Origin: Typhlomys cinereus
Taxonomy: Eukaryota > Chordata > Mammalia > Rodentia > Platacanthomyidae
Assembly (NCBI GenBank): GCA_023101885.1
Contig: JALPQD010000102.1
Coordinates: forward strand, 1,488,001 to 1,552,000
Reading direction: 5' to 3'
DNA: 64,000 nt
Shown: one piece after another, positions 54,545 to 64,000 of the stretch
Position numbering within the stretch: position 1 is the stretch's first letter
Layout: every line of letters begins with the position of its first letter
Made by a program: the position numbers and the translations under genes
Notes under the pieces: generated by a model
The model's input: only the letters and a program-made list of their open reading frames with translations
Databases searched by the model: none
What the model was told of the DNA's origin: nothing

Positions 54545-55390
54545 CCTAGGTGATGCCAGATCGACCACCCAAAGGCATTCATCATATATTCAATATTCGT
54601 AGACATATATTTCTAAAGGGTCATGTATCTTGGGAATTTTGCATTTCATACTGCAGCAGGAATTGTGTTAGGTAGGTTTAGTCAGAACCCTGGCCATATC
54701 CTGGACTTTATTTCCTATCCAATAACCCCCACTCTGCGCCTTGGTGCTGTTTCACACCTGCCAGTCCTGAATAGCCACGTCTCCCCACCACCACCACCAC
54801 CACCACCACCACCACCACACACACACACACACATACACACACACACACACCATTGCAGTGGACTCTCTATCCAAATTGCATTTCTCAGTGTGTGCGACAC
54901 CAAAGATCCAGCCACATGCCACTCTCTGTGGAGCCATCCTAATGTTCAAGGACAGCATTGCTCCCCCTGGCTGGGATGTAAATTCTAATCTTTGCCTTTG
55001 GTCGGTGCACAGCCTTCAGCAGGCTGCCCTCACACTACGTTCCCTTAAGCCAAGACTCTTGCTTTCGCCTTGCTGTTTTCCATTCCTAGCACAACACCGT
55101 TCATGTATTCTTCATCAGATATCTATGGAACACTCTTCTGTGGGTGTGGTATAGACAATGGGGATAAAGCGAGGAGCAAAAGATAAAAACAAAGAGGCAA
55201 CGCTGTGCAGACATGCTCTTCGTAATTCAACGAACGCTGGTGTTTTCAAGGAATGCCAGGAGGCAGAGCCAGGGAAGCAAGAGAGAAGGTCAGAGAGGAA
55301 AGGACCAGCATGCTGAGGTAGGGGAGTGAGCATTTACCCCTGGCAGAGTATGCAGTGAAGCAATGGCATAGTCTGTGTTTGAAAAGTTCT
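54545..55390. other. Unrecognised sequence with CCA/CA repeat
   Basis: Contains (CCA)n and (CA)n at 54788-54852. Otherwise nothing assignable. Confidence 0.4.
54788..54852. repeat. (CCA)n-(CA)n compound repeat
   Basis: About eleven CCA units run directly into a CA repeat with a single T interruption. Confidence 0.95.
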
Positions 55391-55805
55391 CCTTCAAGTG
55401 AGAAAGGTTTGATGGATTGCTGTTTTCTTTTACATTAAAACATGTAAACACAAAAAAAGTATAAAAATTGTACATATCAATAGATGCCATGCGATATTTT
55501 GATAAATGTTTAAATTGAGTTAAATGTATCTTCTCAAACAATTGTCACTTCCCTATGATAAAATTCAGAATCCTTTTTTCTAGTTTTTTAAAGAGTATGA
55601 TACATATCATTGTTTATAATCACTTTACTGTATGTACCAGAACTTACTGCTCCTATCTAACTATGAAATAGTACCCATTGGTCATACCGCACCTCCTTAT
55701 ACCCTTCTTCAAACTCAGTTTCTGAAGATAGCTTCTTTAGATTCCACATGTGATAGGGTCATGTAGTATTTGTCTCTTTGTGCCAATGAGTCATTTAACA
55801 TAATG

Positions 55806-55990
55806 ATCTCGGCTTGAAACATAGTTCAGAGGGTAAGATACCTGCTCACAAGCCTGATGACCTGAATTTGATCCCCAGAACCCCACATAGTGAAAGGACA
55901 GAAGTGATTTTTGAAAATGTCATTTGATCTCTACCCATGCACCATAGTATGCATTGTCTCTCTCTCTTTCTCTCTCTCATAATTAAATAA
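55806..55990 (+). mobile_element. B2/B3-like SINE nested in ancient L1
   Basis: Head AACATAGTTCAGAGGGTAAG, B-box-like GAATTTGATCCCCAG, TC tract at 55957-55978, and an AATTAAATAAATAAT tail. Confidence 0.7.
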
Positions 55991-56177
55991 ATAATAGTCC
56001 CTATCTAAACTGTTGCAAATGACAAGATTACATTCCTCATTGTTCCATTTCTTGGCTACTGTTAGTGGTTTCTGCAGTAAACATAGGAGTGCAGACATCT
56101 CTTGGACATAACAATTACACTTCATTCAGAAGTAGTAACATTGCTGGATCATATGAGAGCTCTATTTTTAGTTTTCT

Positions 56178-56214
56178 TTTTTTTAATTTTTTTTTTCAAT
56201 TGTGCACGTGTGTA

Positions 56215-56260
<46 letters not shown>

Positions 56261-56489
56261 GAACCACGGGCGAATTCGGGAACCACCATGGACTGCCTCC
56301 ACCTCTTCCTTGTTTTTACTCTACCCCAGGATTCACAGACTCTGCCCTACCAGGACCAAAAACGCAGGCGCCCCCCTCCTTCTACCTCCCCCCCTTCCGC
56401 CTGGTGTCTATATGTGAGATCTAGGATCCGAACTCAGGACCTTCTGCCTGCAAGGCAGAGGCTTAATCCCTGAGCCACCTCTCCATCCC
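56178..56489 (-). mobile_element. Young SINE nested in ancient L1
   Basis: Full-length young copy with a perfect 16-bp duplication, CTATTTTTAGTTTTCT, at 56162-56177 and 56490-56505. The body carries an extra pyrimidine-rich stretch near 56375-56395. Confidence 0.93.
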
Positions 56490-56935
56490 CTATTTTTAGT
56501 TTTCTAAGGAATTTCTTTACATTTTCTGTTAAGGCCGTATTGCTCTGCATTCCTACTGATGACGTGCATGGATTTCCTTCTCTCTACAGCCTCGTCAGCA
56601 CTCGTAATACTTACTGTCATGAGATGACACCTTGCTGTAATTTTGATTTGTGTTTCTGTGATGGTTAAGGAGTTGAGCATTTGTTCACATACTCACTTGC
56701 TATTTGTACACCTTCTTTGAGAAATATGCATTGAGAATCTTTGTCCCTTCTAATGGGGTTATTTTGCATTTTCCGTATTTTGGATGTCAGCCCCCCTCCC
56801 CAGATGTGTATTTTGCAGGTATCTTCTGCAGATCTACAAGCTGTCTCTTCACTCTGCTGAGTGTTTTCTTCCTGGAGCAGAAGTTCTTTCATCTGATGCA
56901 ATCCTGTTGATTTGCCCACTATTATCATTTGGTTA

Positions 56936-57002
56936 TTGCTGAGACAGGGTCTGACTAACCTGAAACTCACTGTAGATAAGCTGCCTCTGTCTCCTGAGCG
57001 AT
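56936..57002 (-). mobile_element. B1-like fragment
   Basis: GAGACAGGGTCTGACTAACCTG and CCTCTGTCTCCTGAGC are a short reverse B1 piece. Confidence 0.45.
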
Positions 57003-57282
57003 GGCTCAAATTATTATTCTTTATTGTCATTTCTTTCCAGAAAACCTAACACTTGTCCTCAGAATTGAAGCAACTTTTCCCCCATATAGTACTATTCAGA
57101 CAGTCTGAGAATTCTTTAACTTTACTGTTGATAAGTCTGCTCTTAATTTACCCTAGACAAGGAACAATTCAATGTATTAGAAAACTATAATTGATATTAG
57201 AATCTAGACAATAAGCTATAAATTAGTTCTTTTACAGAAGGGAAGCAGATTATCTCATAACTGAAGAGTTTTTTCTCTCAGT

Positions 57283-57345
57283 GGAATCCAAGCCTAGCTT
57301 ATGCTAGGCAAATTCTCTAGCACTGAGCTATACTTTTGGCCCCAG
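57283..57345 (-). mobile_element. ID-like fragment
   Basis: CTAGCACTGAGCTATACTTTTGGCCCC is the reverse of an ID-like head. Confidence 0.5.
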
Positions 57346-57349
57346 AGGG

Positions 57350-57775
57350 AATTTTCTAAGAACCACTTTCTCAGTCATTCTACTCCCTCTCGTTAGGCTA
57401 CCCAATTTTGTAGCCTGACTTTAAAGGTGAACTGTCCATCAGCATCCACTGCCTGGAAACCAGCAAAGAGCCCACTGCTCTAGGGTGGCACCTAAAGGCC
57501 AACCATACGTGAGCCACAGAGATGTGACACAGCATACCTGCCCTTGCCTTCCACCTAGGAGAGGGAGGGGATGTTGATTTGATATCTGACCCATGTTTAC
57601 CAGGAAGTAAAAATAGCACATACAGTAAAGGGAGTGGACATCTGAGCTATGAAAGGAACAGTTCTGTTTAAGAAAAACTGAAGTTTTTTAAAAGTACTAT
57701 GATGTGCTATTTGCTGGCTAGAAACCCAAGAAAGTCAGTGGCTTGAGAACTGGTTAAATCACTGGTATAAATTTA
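57350..57775. other. Unrecognised sequence
   Basis: No named repeat or supported gene. Confidence 0.4.
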
Positions 57776-57784
57776 GAATTACAA

Positions 57785-58030
57785 GGCTTATGGACCCAGA
57801 ATCCTGCTGTTGTAAGGCTGAAAAAGAAGCGGATGTCTTGCTCAAGAAGAGCTGGCCTCCTTCCCTCTGCCTTTTTGTTCTGCTTGGGCTCACAACAGAT
57901 TGGATGGCAATATTCACATGGGTAATTGTCCCTTTCCTGGTCTCCCGGCTCTTCTGGAAACAGTCTCGCAAACACAGGTTTTACCGGAACATTTTACCAG
58001 CTATCACAGGTTTCCCTTAGCTGTGCTAAG
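57785..58030 (-). mobile_element. MLT2-like ERVL LTR fragment
   Basis: CCTTTTTGTTCTGCTTGGGC, CAGATTGGATGGCAATATTC, TTCTGGAAACAGTCTCG and ACATTTTACCAGCTATCACAG follow the antisense order of MLT2 LTRs. The 5' and 3' ends are missing. Confidence 0.6.
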
Positions 58031-58099
58031 CCGACATCAAACAACTGACCGTCCCAGGTCTGGATGTACCTTGATAGTCGATTACTTGCCTGGTATGTA

Positions 58100-58890
58100 T
58101 GGACCACTGGGTGTGATCCCCGGCTCCTCACACAAACAAACAAAAAACAAATACTAACCTGTTCGGTGATTTTTGCTTTTAATTCTGCAGTCGTGCCCTT
58201 AGTCATGACCTATAACCTTCTATGTGTCAGTAACAATGAGGAATGATTTGGGGAAGGGAGGTTCATTTGCAAGACCTTTTCTGTGTTTCTCTTTGTGAGG
58301 TGTGGGGGATACTCACTGGCTCTGGAGCTGTGGCACCTGGCAGGTAACTACACTCCCAATCCTGACTTTCACTGCTTGTCATTCTTGTGGTGCAGAGGTT
58401 CTGCTGTTCAGGGGTTTGGGCTCTGAGCTGTTGATTAGTTCTTGCTGGGAGAAGCAAGCAGGGTGACATACAGCCCGCTTCAGCATCCATCTGCAATCCA
58501 GCAATCCATCTCCAGCCTGGTATATTTCATGTGCTTTCTGTCCTTCTTGAGAAATCATCAGCGTAGAGTAATTTCCAAGAGACTGTTTGCAGGATTTTTT
58601 TCTCATAAATTTGTATCCTGCATCATCGAGGGAACTTTGAAAGCCTAACTTATATTTTCTTTCAGGTTCCTCACTGAATTCCTAAGCAGTCACCAGTAAG
58701 CTGGAGTAAATAACTACTGATTTGCCTCTTTACTTGAGCCACAAACAGGATGGACATGAGTGATATTAATATACCCATTTATACTAATAGCTTCCAGCGA
58801 TTGTAGGCTTACCCATTGCCTACCAGTCATGTGTTAACTCTTAGTCTTAGTGAAGACACTGAAGCCCAGAGAAGAAGGTACTACCATCAA
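58100..58890. other. Unrecognised sequence
   Basis: No gene or named repeat is visible. Confidence 0.4.
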
Positions 58891-58893
58891 CTT

Positions 58894-58969
<76 letters not shown>
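58894..58969. repeat. (GT)n(GA)n microsatellite
   Basis: About 13 GT units switch directly to about 25 GA units. Confidence 0.95.
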
Positions 58970-58972
<3 letters not shown>

Positions 58973-59085
58973 GGAAATTGAGGCTCAGTGAGGTTAGGAG
59001 ATTACACACCATGACCAGCCACCAAGTGACAGAGAATGAATTCAAAACCACAGATTCTGGACCACGGATGTGCTCATGGTTCCTG
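58970..59085 (-). mobile_element. MIR remnant
   Basis: GATGAGGAAATTGAGGCTCAGTGAGGTTAGG followed by ACCAAGTGACAGAGAATGAATTC is the reverse MIR core. Confidence 0.65.
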
Positions 59086-59579
59086 CTTGGCTCTGAGTTC
59101 CAACACCACAGAACGTGGGAGAATAATCATTGTGACCTTTGTCGGAGAGCCTCTGAGCAGCTGGGGACCTGTTTGAAGAGGAGGTCCAAGTTCAGTGTTT
59201 GGGGCTTGATGACATGCATTTGTCTGGCATCGCTCAGTCCTGGCCTTCTGGCCTTTGCCACAGAAGATTCAACCTGAATTTGCTTCTCAAATACTCATCT
59301 CTTGGACTTGCTGGGTCTTTCCTGTCCCCTGGGGAATAAGGGTGGGGCATTTCTTGTTTTGCTGTTTATTGCATGTCTGGTTGTTTCTTTTCCCCGAAAC
59401 CAGGCCTGAGGCATTGATGTGAGAGCCCAGCAGGAGGCGGCCAGAATCATGAGGATCACTGCTTGTTCTGGCTCTGGGGCTGGCACGTGGGCCAGAAACT
59501 GCTCTTGCAGTGCTATGCCAGAGCTGCGCACCAAGGCTTCTTAGCCTGAAGTCTCATGGCCAGGCCAATTTTACACATG

Positions 59580-59650
59580 CTTTCTTCCTTTCTTCTTTCT
59601 TCCTTTCTTCTTTCTTCCTTTCTTCTTTCTTCCTTTCTTCCTTTCTTCTT

Positions 59651-59689
<39 letters not shown>
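59580..59689. repeat. 110-bp polypyrimidine repeat
   Basis: Uninterrupted C/T on the plus strand: CTTTCTTCCTTTCTT-type units followed by (CT)n and (CTTT)n. Confidence 0.95.
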
Positions 59690-59924
59690 GCCTCAGGGAT
59701 AGGCAGGTACACAAAATAATTGCATATGATGAAAGGACCAAGAAAGATTCTTTTTGGCACTGCTGAGGCAATCACCTTGTCATCTATAAATAAAATCAGT
59801 GTAATGAGTCTTTTTATGCCTCAGGGATGTTGTGAGTACTCATGTGATTCAGGAACCCATAAATTCAGATAAATATGTAAGAGAAAGGTGTATGTGTGTG
59901 CTCATAAAATCGCTGTGAAAACTG

Positions 59925-60115
59925 AACTGGAGATGTGGCTCTGTGGTACAGTGCATCTAGCATTCACAAAAGTCCTGGATTTGCTTCCCAGCATCTTATA
60001 AAGCAGGAGAGATGTGCATGTCTATCATTCCATTACTCAGGAGGATAAGTAGTTCAAAGTCATTCTTGGTTACATAGCAGAACTACACGAGCCCCTGTTT
60101 CAAAAAAAAAATCTT
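59925..60115 (+). mobile_element. ID-B1 dimer-like SINE
   Basis: ID head (GGAGATGTGGCTCTGTGGTAC) and a B-box-like end GGATTTGCTTCCC, then a B1-like part (CATTACTCAGGAGGATAAG) and an A run at 60101-60110. Confidence 0.7.
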
Positions 60116-60122
60116 TGTGAAA

Positions 60123-60124
<2 letters not shown>

Positions 60125-60176
<52 letters not shown>

Positions 60177-60230
60177 ACATATATAAATGCATGATTGGCC
60201 CTTGCTATTTGAAGAACTCATTTCTGGCTG

Positions 60231-60279
<49 letters not shown>

Positions 60280-60335
60280 ACATATGTAAATGCATGATTG
60301 GCCCTTGCTGTTTGAAGAACTCATTTCTGACTGTA
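60125..60335. repeat. 103-bp tandem duplication including a TG microsatellite
   Basis: Each unit is (TG)n plus a 57-bp unique block (60176-60232 and 60279-60335) that starts GACATAT and ends CTGTA. The blocks differ at three positions. Confidence 0.9.
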
Positions 60336-60632
60336 ATTTTTCCAGGGGCTGGAGGAAACTATCTAGTCCCTAAGAAATCCTAGGTATCACCTAACTCCCA
60401 GTGAAGGGTCCTGTTACTTTAGTATCTATCACCTGAGTATCCTAGAATTTCTCAGTTCACAGCCAAAGTGACTTCATCATTTTAATAAAGAATCATGTAA
60501 GGTATCAGATGAGATGCTTGGACTTCAGGGAACATCTGAATATATTAGCTAGAGTATAAGATTCTACTGCTATAGCAAGAAATTCAGTGATAATATGGCT
60601 TCAAAATGAAGTTTTGTATCTTTCTGATATAT

Positions 60633-61040
60633 TGTCTTAGTTTTGCAACTTTATTGCTATGATAAATACAGGATCCAAACAAGTTAGGGGAACAAAGAAT
60701 TTATTCATACTCCCAGTTACAGGTTACAGTGGCTCGTGATGGCAGAAGAGTTATCAGCAGAAGCCGAAAGAGTTGGGCACACTGTGTCCACAGTAAGGGC
60801 AGGGAGTCAAGGATCAATGCTGCTCTCTAGATGCCAATCTGCCAAATACCAAACCAACTGTCCCCATCTTTATCTACCTCCCCAGGGAATAGTCCCACCC
60901 ACCATGGGCTGCTTCCTACATCAATCATACAGGTAGCAGAATCTTCTGCAGTCTGTTGAGAGGGCCTAACTAAATAATTCCTCTTGGGTGTGCCCAGATG
61001 CCAGCCTCAAACGTCAGGCTGACAGCTGAAACTAACTGGC
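60633..61040 (-). mobile_element. MaLR-type LTR
   Basis: Plus strand starts TGTCTTAGTTTTGCAAC and contains CCCACCCACCATGGGCTG and CAGGCTGACAGCTGAAACTA near the end. It is antisense, same family as 45412-45824. The right boundary is approximate. Confidence 0.65.
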
Positions 61041-61044
61041 CCCC

Positions 61045-62300
61045 TTGTGTGTGAAGTGTTAGGTGGCCGTCCATGTCAGCAGAGAGGAGGGGCTCGTGAC
61101 AGTTAGGCCATGTGTAATCACAGCTTCTGTGTTTTGGTCACTGCTGTTTGAGCACATAGGGGATGAGTGTTTGAGAAATGGATATGCCAAGCCAGCAGCA
61201 CACATGCCTCTTGCTCACATTAATCATATAACAAATTTCCCTTGACTGTGTCCAAGTACAGAGGAGCCTGGAGTGTCCTGTAGCTATTCTAATACAATGG
61301 AAGAAGAGGAGAGTGAATTTTGATAGACATCTAGCAGTCTTTGCCATTCAGTCAGCCCCTCAGGCTACCAGGTATCTGCACATGCTCTGTTTCCCACACA
61401 TGGAACAAAGGCTTTATCTCATGGTATTGCAAACCATGCAGTAAGTACTTCCCTTGAGTCTGTGGGTAAAGCACAGTCCCATTCCATCAGGGTCAGGTGT
61501 GGTTCATCACGTGAACTAAAAGGCACACTTTCTCATTCTGTACTCACACTCCCACCCAGCTAAAGTAAGAGCAGTTAAACACTTCCATTAAAAAAAAAAA
61601 AACAAAAAAAAACAGAGGAACGAAAGGCACAGGGCAGCCTTGGGCCCCGCAGTGCTGCTGGACTCTCCACAGGAACTGAAAATCGCCTTCTTTTGCAGAA
61701 AAGACCCCTGACTGGATTTTGGTCTTGCTCTTGAGAAGTGCCTCATCCAAGGCTCTTTGCGTCCGTAGCCTTCGACCTTGGGGGAGAGATTCTTCCTCTT
61801 TAATCTGCCCAAAAGTCTGAATGACCTGCTGGTGCCTTCGAAGCCCCTGCCTACAAGAACAGAGGCGAGATCCTGAGACTTCACTGGGCATGGGTGTGTG
61901 GGGCTCTGCTGAGGCTCTTTAAAGACCTCCTGATCTCCCCCCTTCCAGCTGACATGCCCAGGATCTCCCCAACTCATGTCTCCCACCTGCTTCATTTCTG
62001 TGCTTCCTCATCCTCCAAGTTTCCTCTGTCAATCTCAAGGCAGCTGTTCTGAGGCCCTTGAGAAACTCACTTGCAGCAACAGCAACGCGCGCAGCCCTTG
62101 TGACTACGAGACTCTACTGTCTATGGAGCAAGAAACCATTGGTTTGCTTCACCCTGCAAGGGTCCGGCATCTGAGCGCTTCTGTATTGCTCTCTGAAAAT
62201 CAGTCTAGCTATAGGTCCTTTCAAGATAGGGCATGTGATAGTGCCTTATTTTTTTTTTAAGAATCAAGATATCTGGTTGTACAATATTATCCATATGTTT
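61045..62300. other. Unassigned sequence with a possible exon
   Basis: An A-rich run at 61590-61615. On the minus strand, 61650-61865 is the only part of the window that looks loosely exon-like to me (see findings). No function can be given. Confidence 0.3.
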
Positions 62301-62325
62301 CTTCATTTTTAAAAAATCTGTGCTA

Positions 62326-62483
62326 CAAGAAAGGACTCTCTGGGAATTGGGGCGGGAGGCACTGGGGGATGGGAAGGGAGGGGGTGGGGAGGAGGAACAG
62401 GGGGTATGGGGGGGGAGGGAGGGAGGGAACTGGTGTACCTATTAAGTTTGTATGAGCTGAAATAATAATTAAAAATGTATTAA
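62326..62483 (+). mobile_element. Short young L1 tail (158 bp)
   Basis: Begins within the 3'UTR (GGACTCTCTGGGAATTGGGG), continues through the G-rich polypurine tract and CTATTAAGTTTGTATGAG to an A-rich tail. A perfect 16-bp duplication, TAAAAAATCTGTGCTA, lies at 62310-62325 and 62484-62499. The sequence after it (AAATATAACATAAAATTTACC) looks like an old L1M 3'UTR. Confidence 0.9.
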
Positions 62484-62639
62484 TAAAAAATCTGTGCTAA
62501 AATATAACATAAAATTTACCTTTTTACTGTTATTATGTGTCAGTAACAAAAATGAAACTCATTCTGTAATTGGCCACGGCCAGCACATACTTTCTCTGTT
62601 TTCGATCTATTATGTCTGTCTCAATAGAGTTTTGTTATG

Positions 62640-62815
62640 CATGGGATTCTGGGGCGCGTATGCTTATGTGTGCACATGTGGAAGCCAGGGAACAGGCTCA
62701 GGAATCACCTTCTGGAATGCCATCCACTTTCTTTGAGACAGAGCCTCTTGTGGCCCTTGAACCCCTCACCAATCAGGTTGGACCAGGGAGCAGTGCTGAT
62801 GATTATTGAGAAGAA
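62640..62815 (-). mobile_element. B4-like SINE, partial
   Basis: CACATGTGGAAGCCAGGGAAC and TTTGAGACAGAGCCTCTTGTG suggest the 3' and B1-like parts of a reverse B4. The tRNA-like head is not recognisable. Confidence 0.45.
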
Positions 62816-62829
62816 GCTCTTAGCATAGA

Positions 62830-64000
62830 AATCCTAAGACCACAATGAAGTCAAGTACTAGTAGAAGGAAGTTCCTTCTGGAATTATCTCATGAGTGGAA
62901 TTGGGATCATACGTCCTACCTATTTCTAAGAAAAGAATCCTCTAGCCATAACCATGCAAAGATTCCCATAATCTTCTGTTTATTGGATGAGGGTGACTGA
63001 TTTTAGAAACCAAGAGAATATTTAGAGGGAAACCAGTCAGTGTTGGTTCTAATTAGAAACTGTTATATTCTTTTGGGAGTGGTACTAATTTACAGAAATC
63101 CTTTACTAATAAATATATTGCTTCTCACCAGTACTCATGGAAGTATTTGAATGGTATTGAGTAGCATCATTTATATCTGCTGACTAGAGAAATTCATACT
63201 CTCTTAAGGTGACACCAGGTCGTCTGACTATTGCACTTTCCCAAACCCAGGACTCAGTGAAAAATTTTAGCTGTGGACCAATGACTTATTTGTTAGCTGT
63301 TTTGCATATTTCCCCATGCTGATTTATATCTTGCAGTCCATAAGCATTTTAGAGAGAGAGAAAGAAAGAATACAAACAGTCCTTGTCATGACCACTTATA
63401 ATTGCACTTGAATTACAACAAGATCTAAGTCCTTCACATTTACCCATGACATGCACGGCAAAGATTCCCAAAGGTTCTCAGATTGTAAGACCCTGGTGAT
63501 AGTCCTGGCCATTACTAAATGGGTTATTAATCTTTCTGCTTCATACCAGCTGGTCCTGAGAGTGCATGAAAAATTACTGTGACAAAGAGTTCATTTCCTG
63601 ATAAATCGCAAAGCAAAAACTGATAACCAAAGGTCCTAAACATTGCTTGCAGTGGTGTAAACAATAATGTGTCCTTTCAACACAAAGATACATTCAGAGA
63701 AGAGTGTCATTTGATGACTTCACCCTCGTGGGAACATCATGCAGTGTACTTACACAAACTGACTTTGAGGTCACCAGGCAATCTACTCTCAGAGACCTCT
63801 GTTATATCTGAGGTTTGTCATAGATAGAAATGTCATTACTCTGTACATGACAATAGTTAGTATATATCAAAAGGCAGGTTATCTGTTGGACACAGAGGTG
63901 TTGTTTTCATTATATTTTCAATCTTTATATAAAGTCTTAAGATTTTCAAACAAAGATGATTGAGTGGGCTTTGAATTTCCATGTGTAGGATGAAGGTTGT
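62830..64000. other. Unrecognised sequence to window end
   Basis: AT-rich, few CpGs, no open frame of note and no repeat I can name apart from a short AG run at 63351-63368. Confidence 0.4.

Larger units (their letters stand above)
55425..57055 (-). mobile_element. Ancient L1M 3' region with two nested SINEs
   Basis: CAATAGATGCCATGCGATATTTTGA, CCTATCTAACTATGAAATAG, GATTCCACATGTGATAGGG and, beyond the SINEs, GATTTGTGTTTCTGTGATGG give the antisense order of an old mammalian L1: 3'UTR, then C-terminal ORF2. It holds a B3-like SINE at 55806-55990 and a young SINE at 56178-56489. The order of insertions is therefore clear. Confidence 0.7.

Noticed and set aside
59554..59775. Lysine/glutamate-rich frames on the minus strand
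   Set aside because: They are translations of the polypyrimidine repeat at 59580-59689.

Overview
This window is nuclear DNA from a rodent, and most of what can be identified is retrotransposon. The evidence is the mix of ID, B1, B3/B2-type and B4 SINEs, rodent-type MaLR LTRs, and two near-complete LINE-1 elements. The youngest SINE family has a B2-superfamily tRNA-like head joined to a GC-rich body that I do not recognise from mouse or rat. I therefore infer a myomorph-type rodent outside Mus/Rattus, and I cannot name the species. No host protein-coding gene, rRNA, tRNA gene or CRISPR array could be supported. The locus reads as intergenic or intronic DNA.

Layout. 1-2130: unrecognised sequence, one young SINE, a B4 and a hAT-like MITE. 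2148-9218: L1-A, a 7.1-kb LINE-1 on the minus strand with 15-bp target-site duplications (TSDs). Its ORF1 is open but its ORF2 is broken. It carries a nested SINE and a 38-bp micro-L1 inserted in frame inside ORF1. 9219-14650: layered old and young SINEs and one solo LTR. 14654-21219: L1-B, a 6.6-kb minus-strand LINE-1 with 17-bp TSDs, intact ORF1, and an ORF2 split by what looks like one lost base. Its 5' end is a GC-rich promoter made of 227-bp tandem monomers, unlike the 5' end of L1-A. 21220-33200: mostly old, poorly identifiable DNA with scattered SINEs, a clean solo LTR (27225-27653), a Tigger-like remnant and old L1 pieces. 33231-34174: a 3'-end L1 copy of the young family. 34175-64000: a patchwork of ancient L1, MLT1, MLT2-like and MaLR LTRs, MIR and L2 remnants, SINEs of several ages, two very short young L1 tails (44578-44848 and 62326-62483), and many microsatellites, most of them belonging to SINE 3' ends.

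The parts work together only in the sense of retrotransposition. The L1s encode the ORF1 RNA-binding protein and the ORF2 endonuclease/reverse transcriptase. The SINEs and short L1 tails show the L1 hallmarks: TSDs of 9-18 bp, A-rich tails and T-rich target sites. Nesting gives a relative order of events. The most informative observations are the in-frame micro-L1 in ORF1, the two related L1s with unrelated promoters, the odd 3' end of L1-B, a SINE that contains a 60-bp piece of a MaLR LTR, and a SINE that is only a tRNA-like head. Family names are pattern recognition from memory, with no database search.
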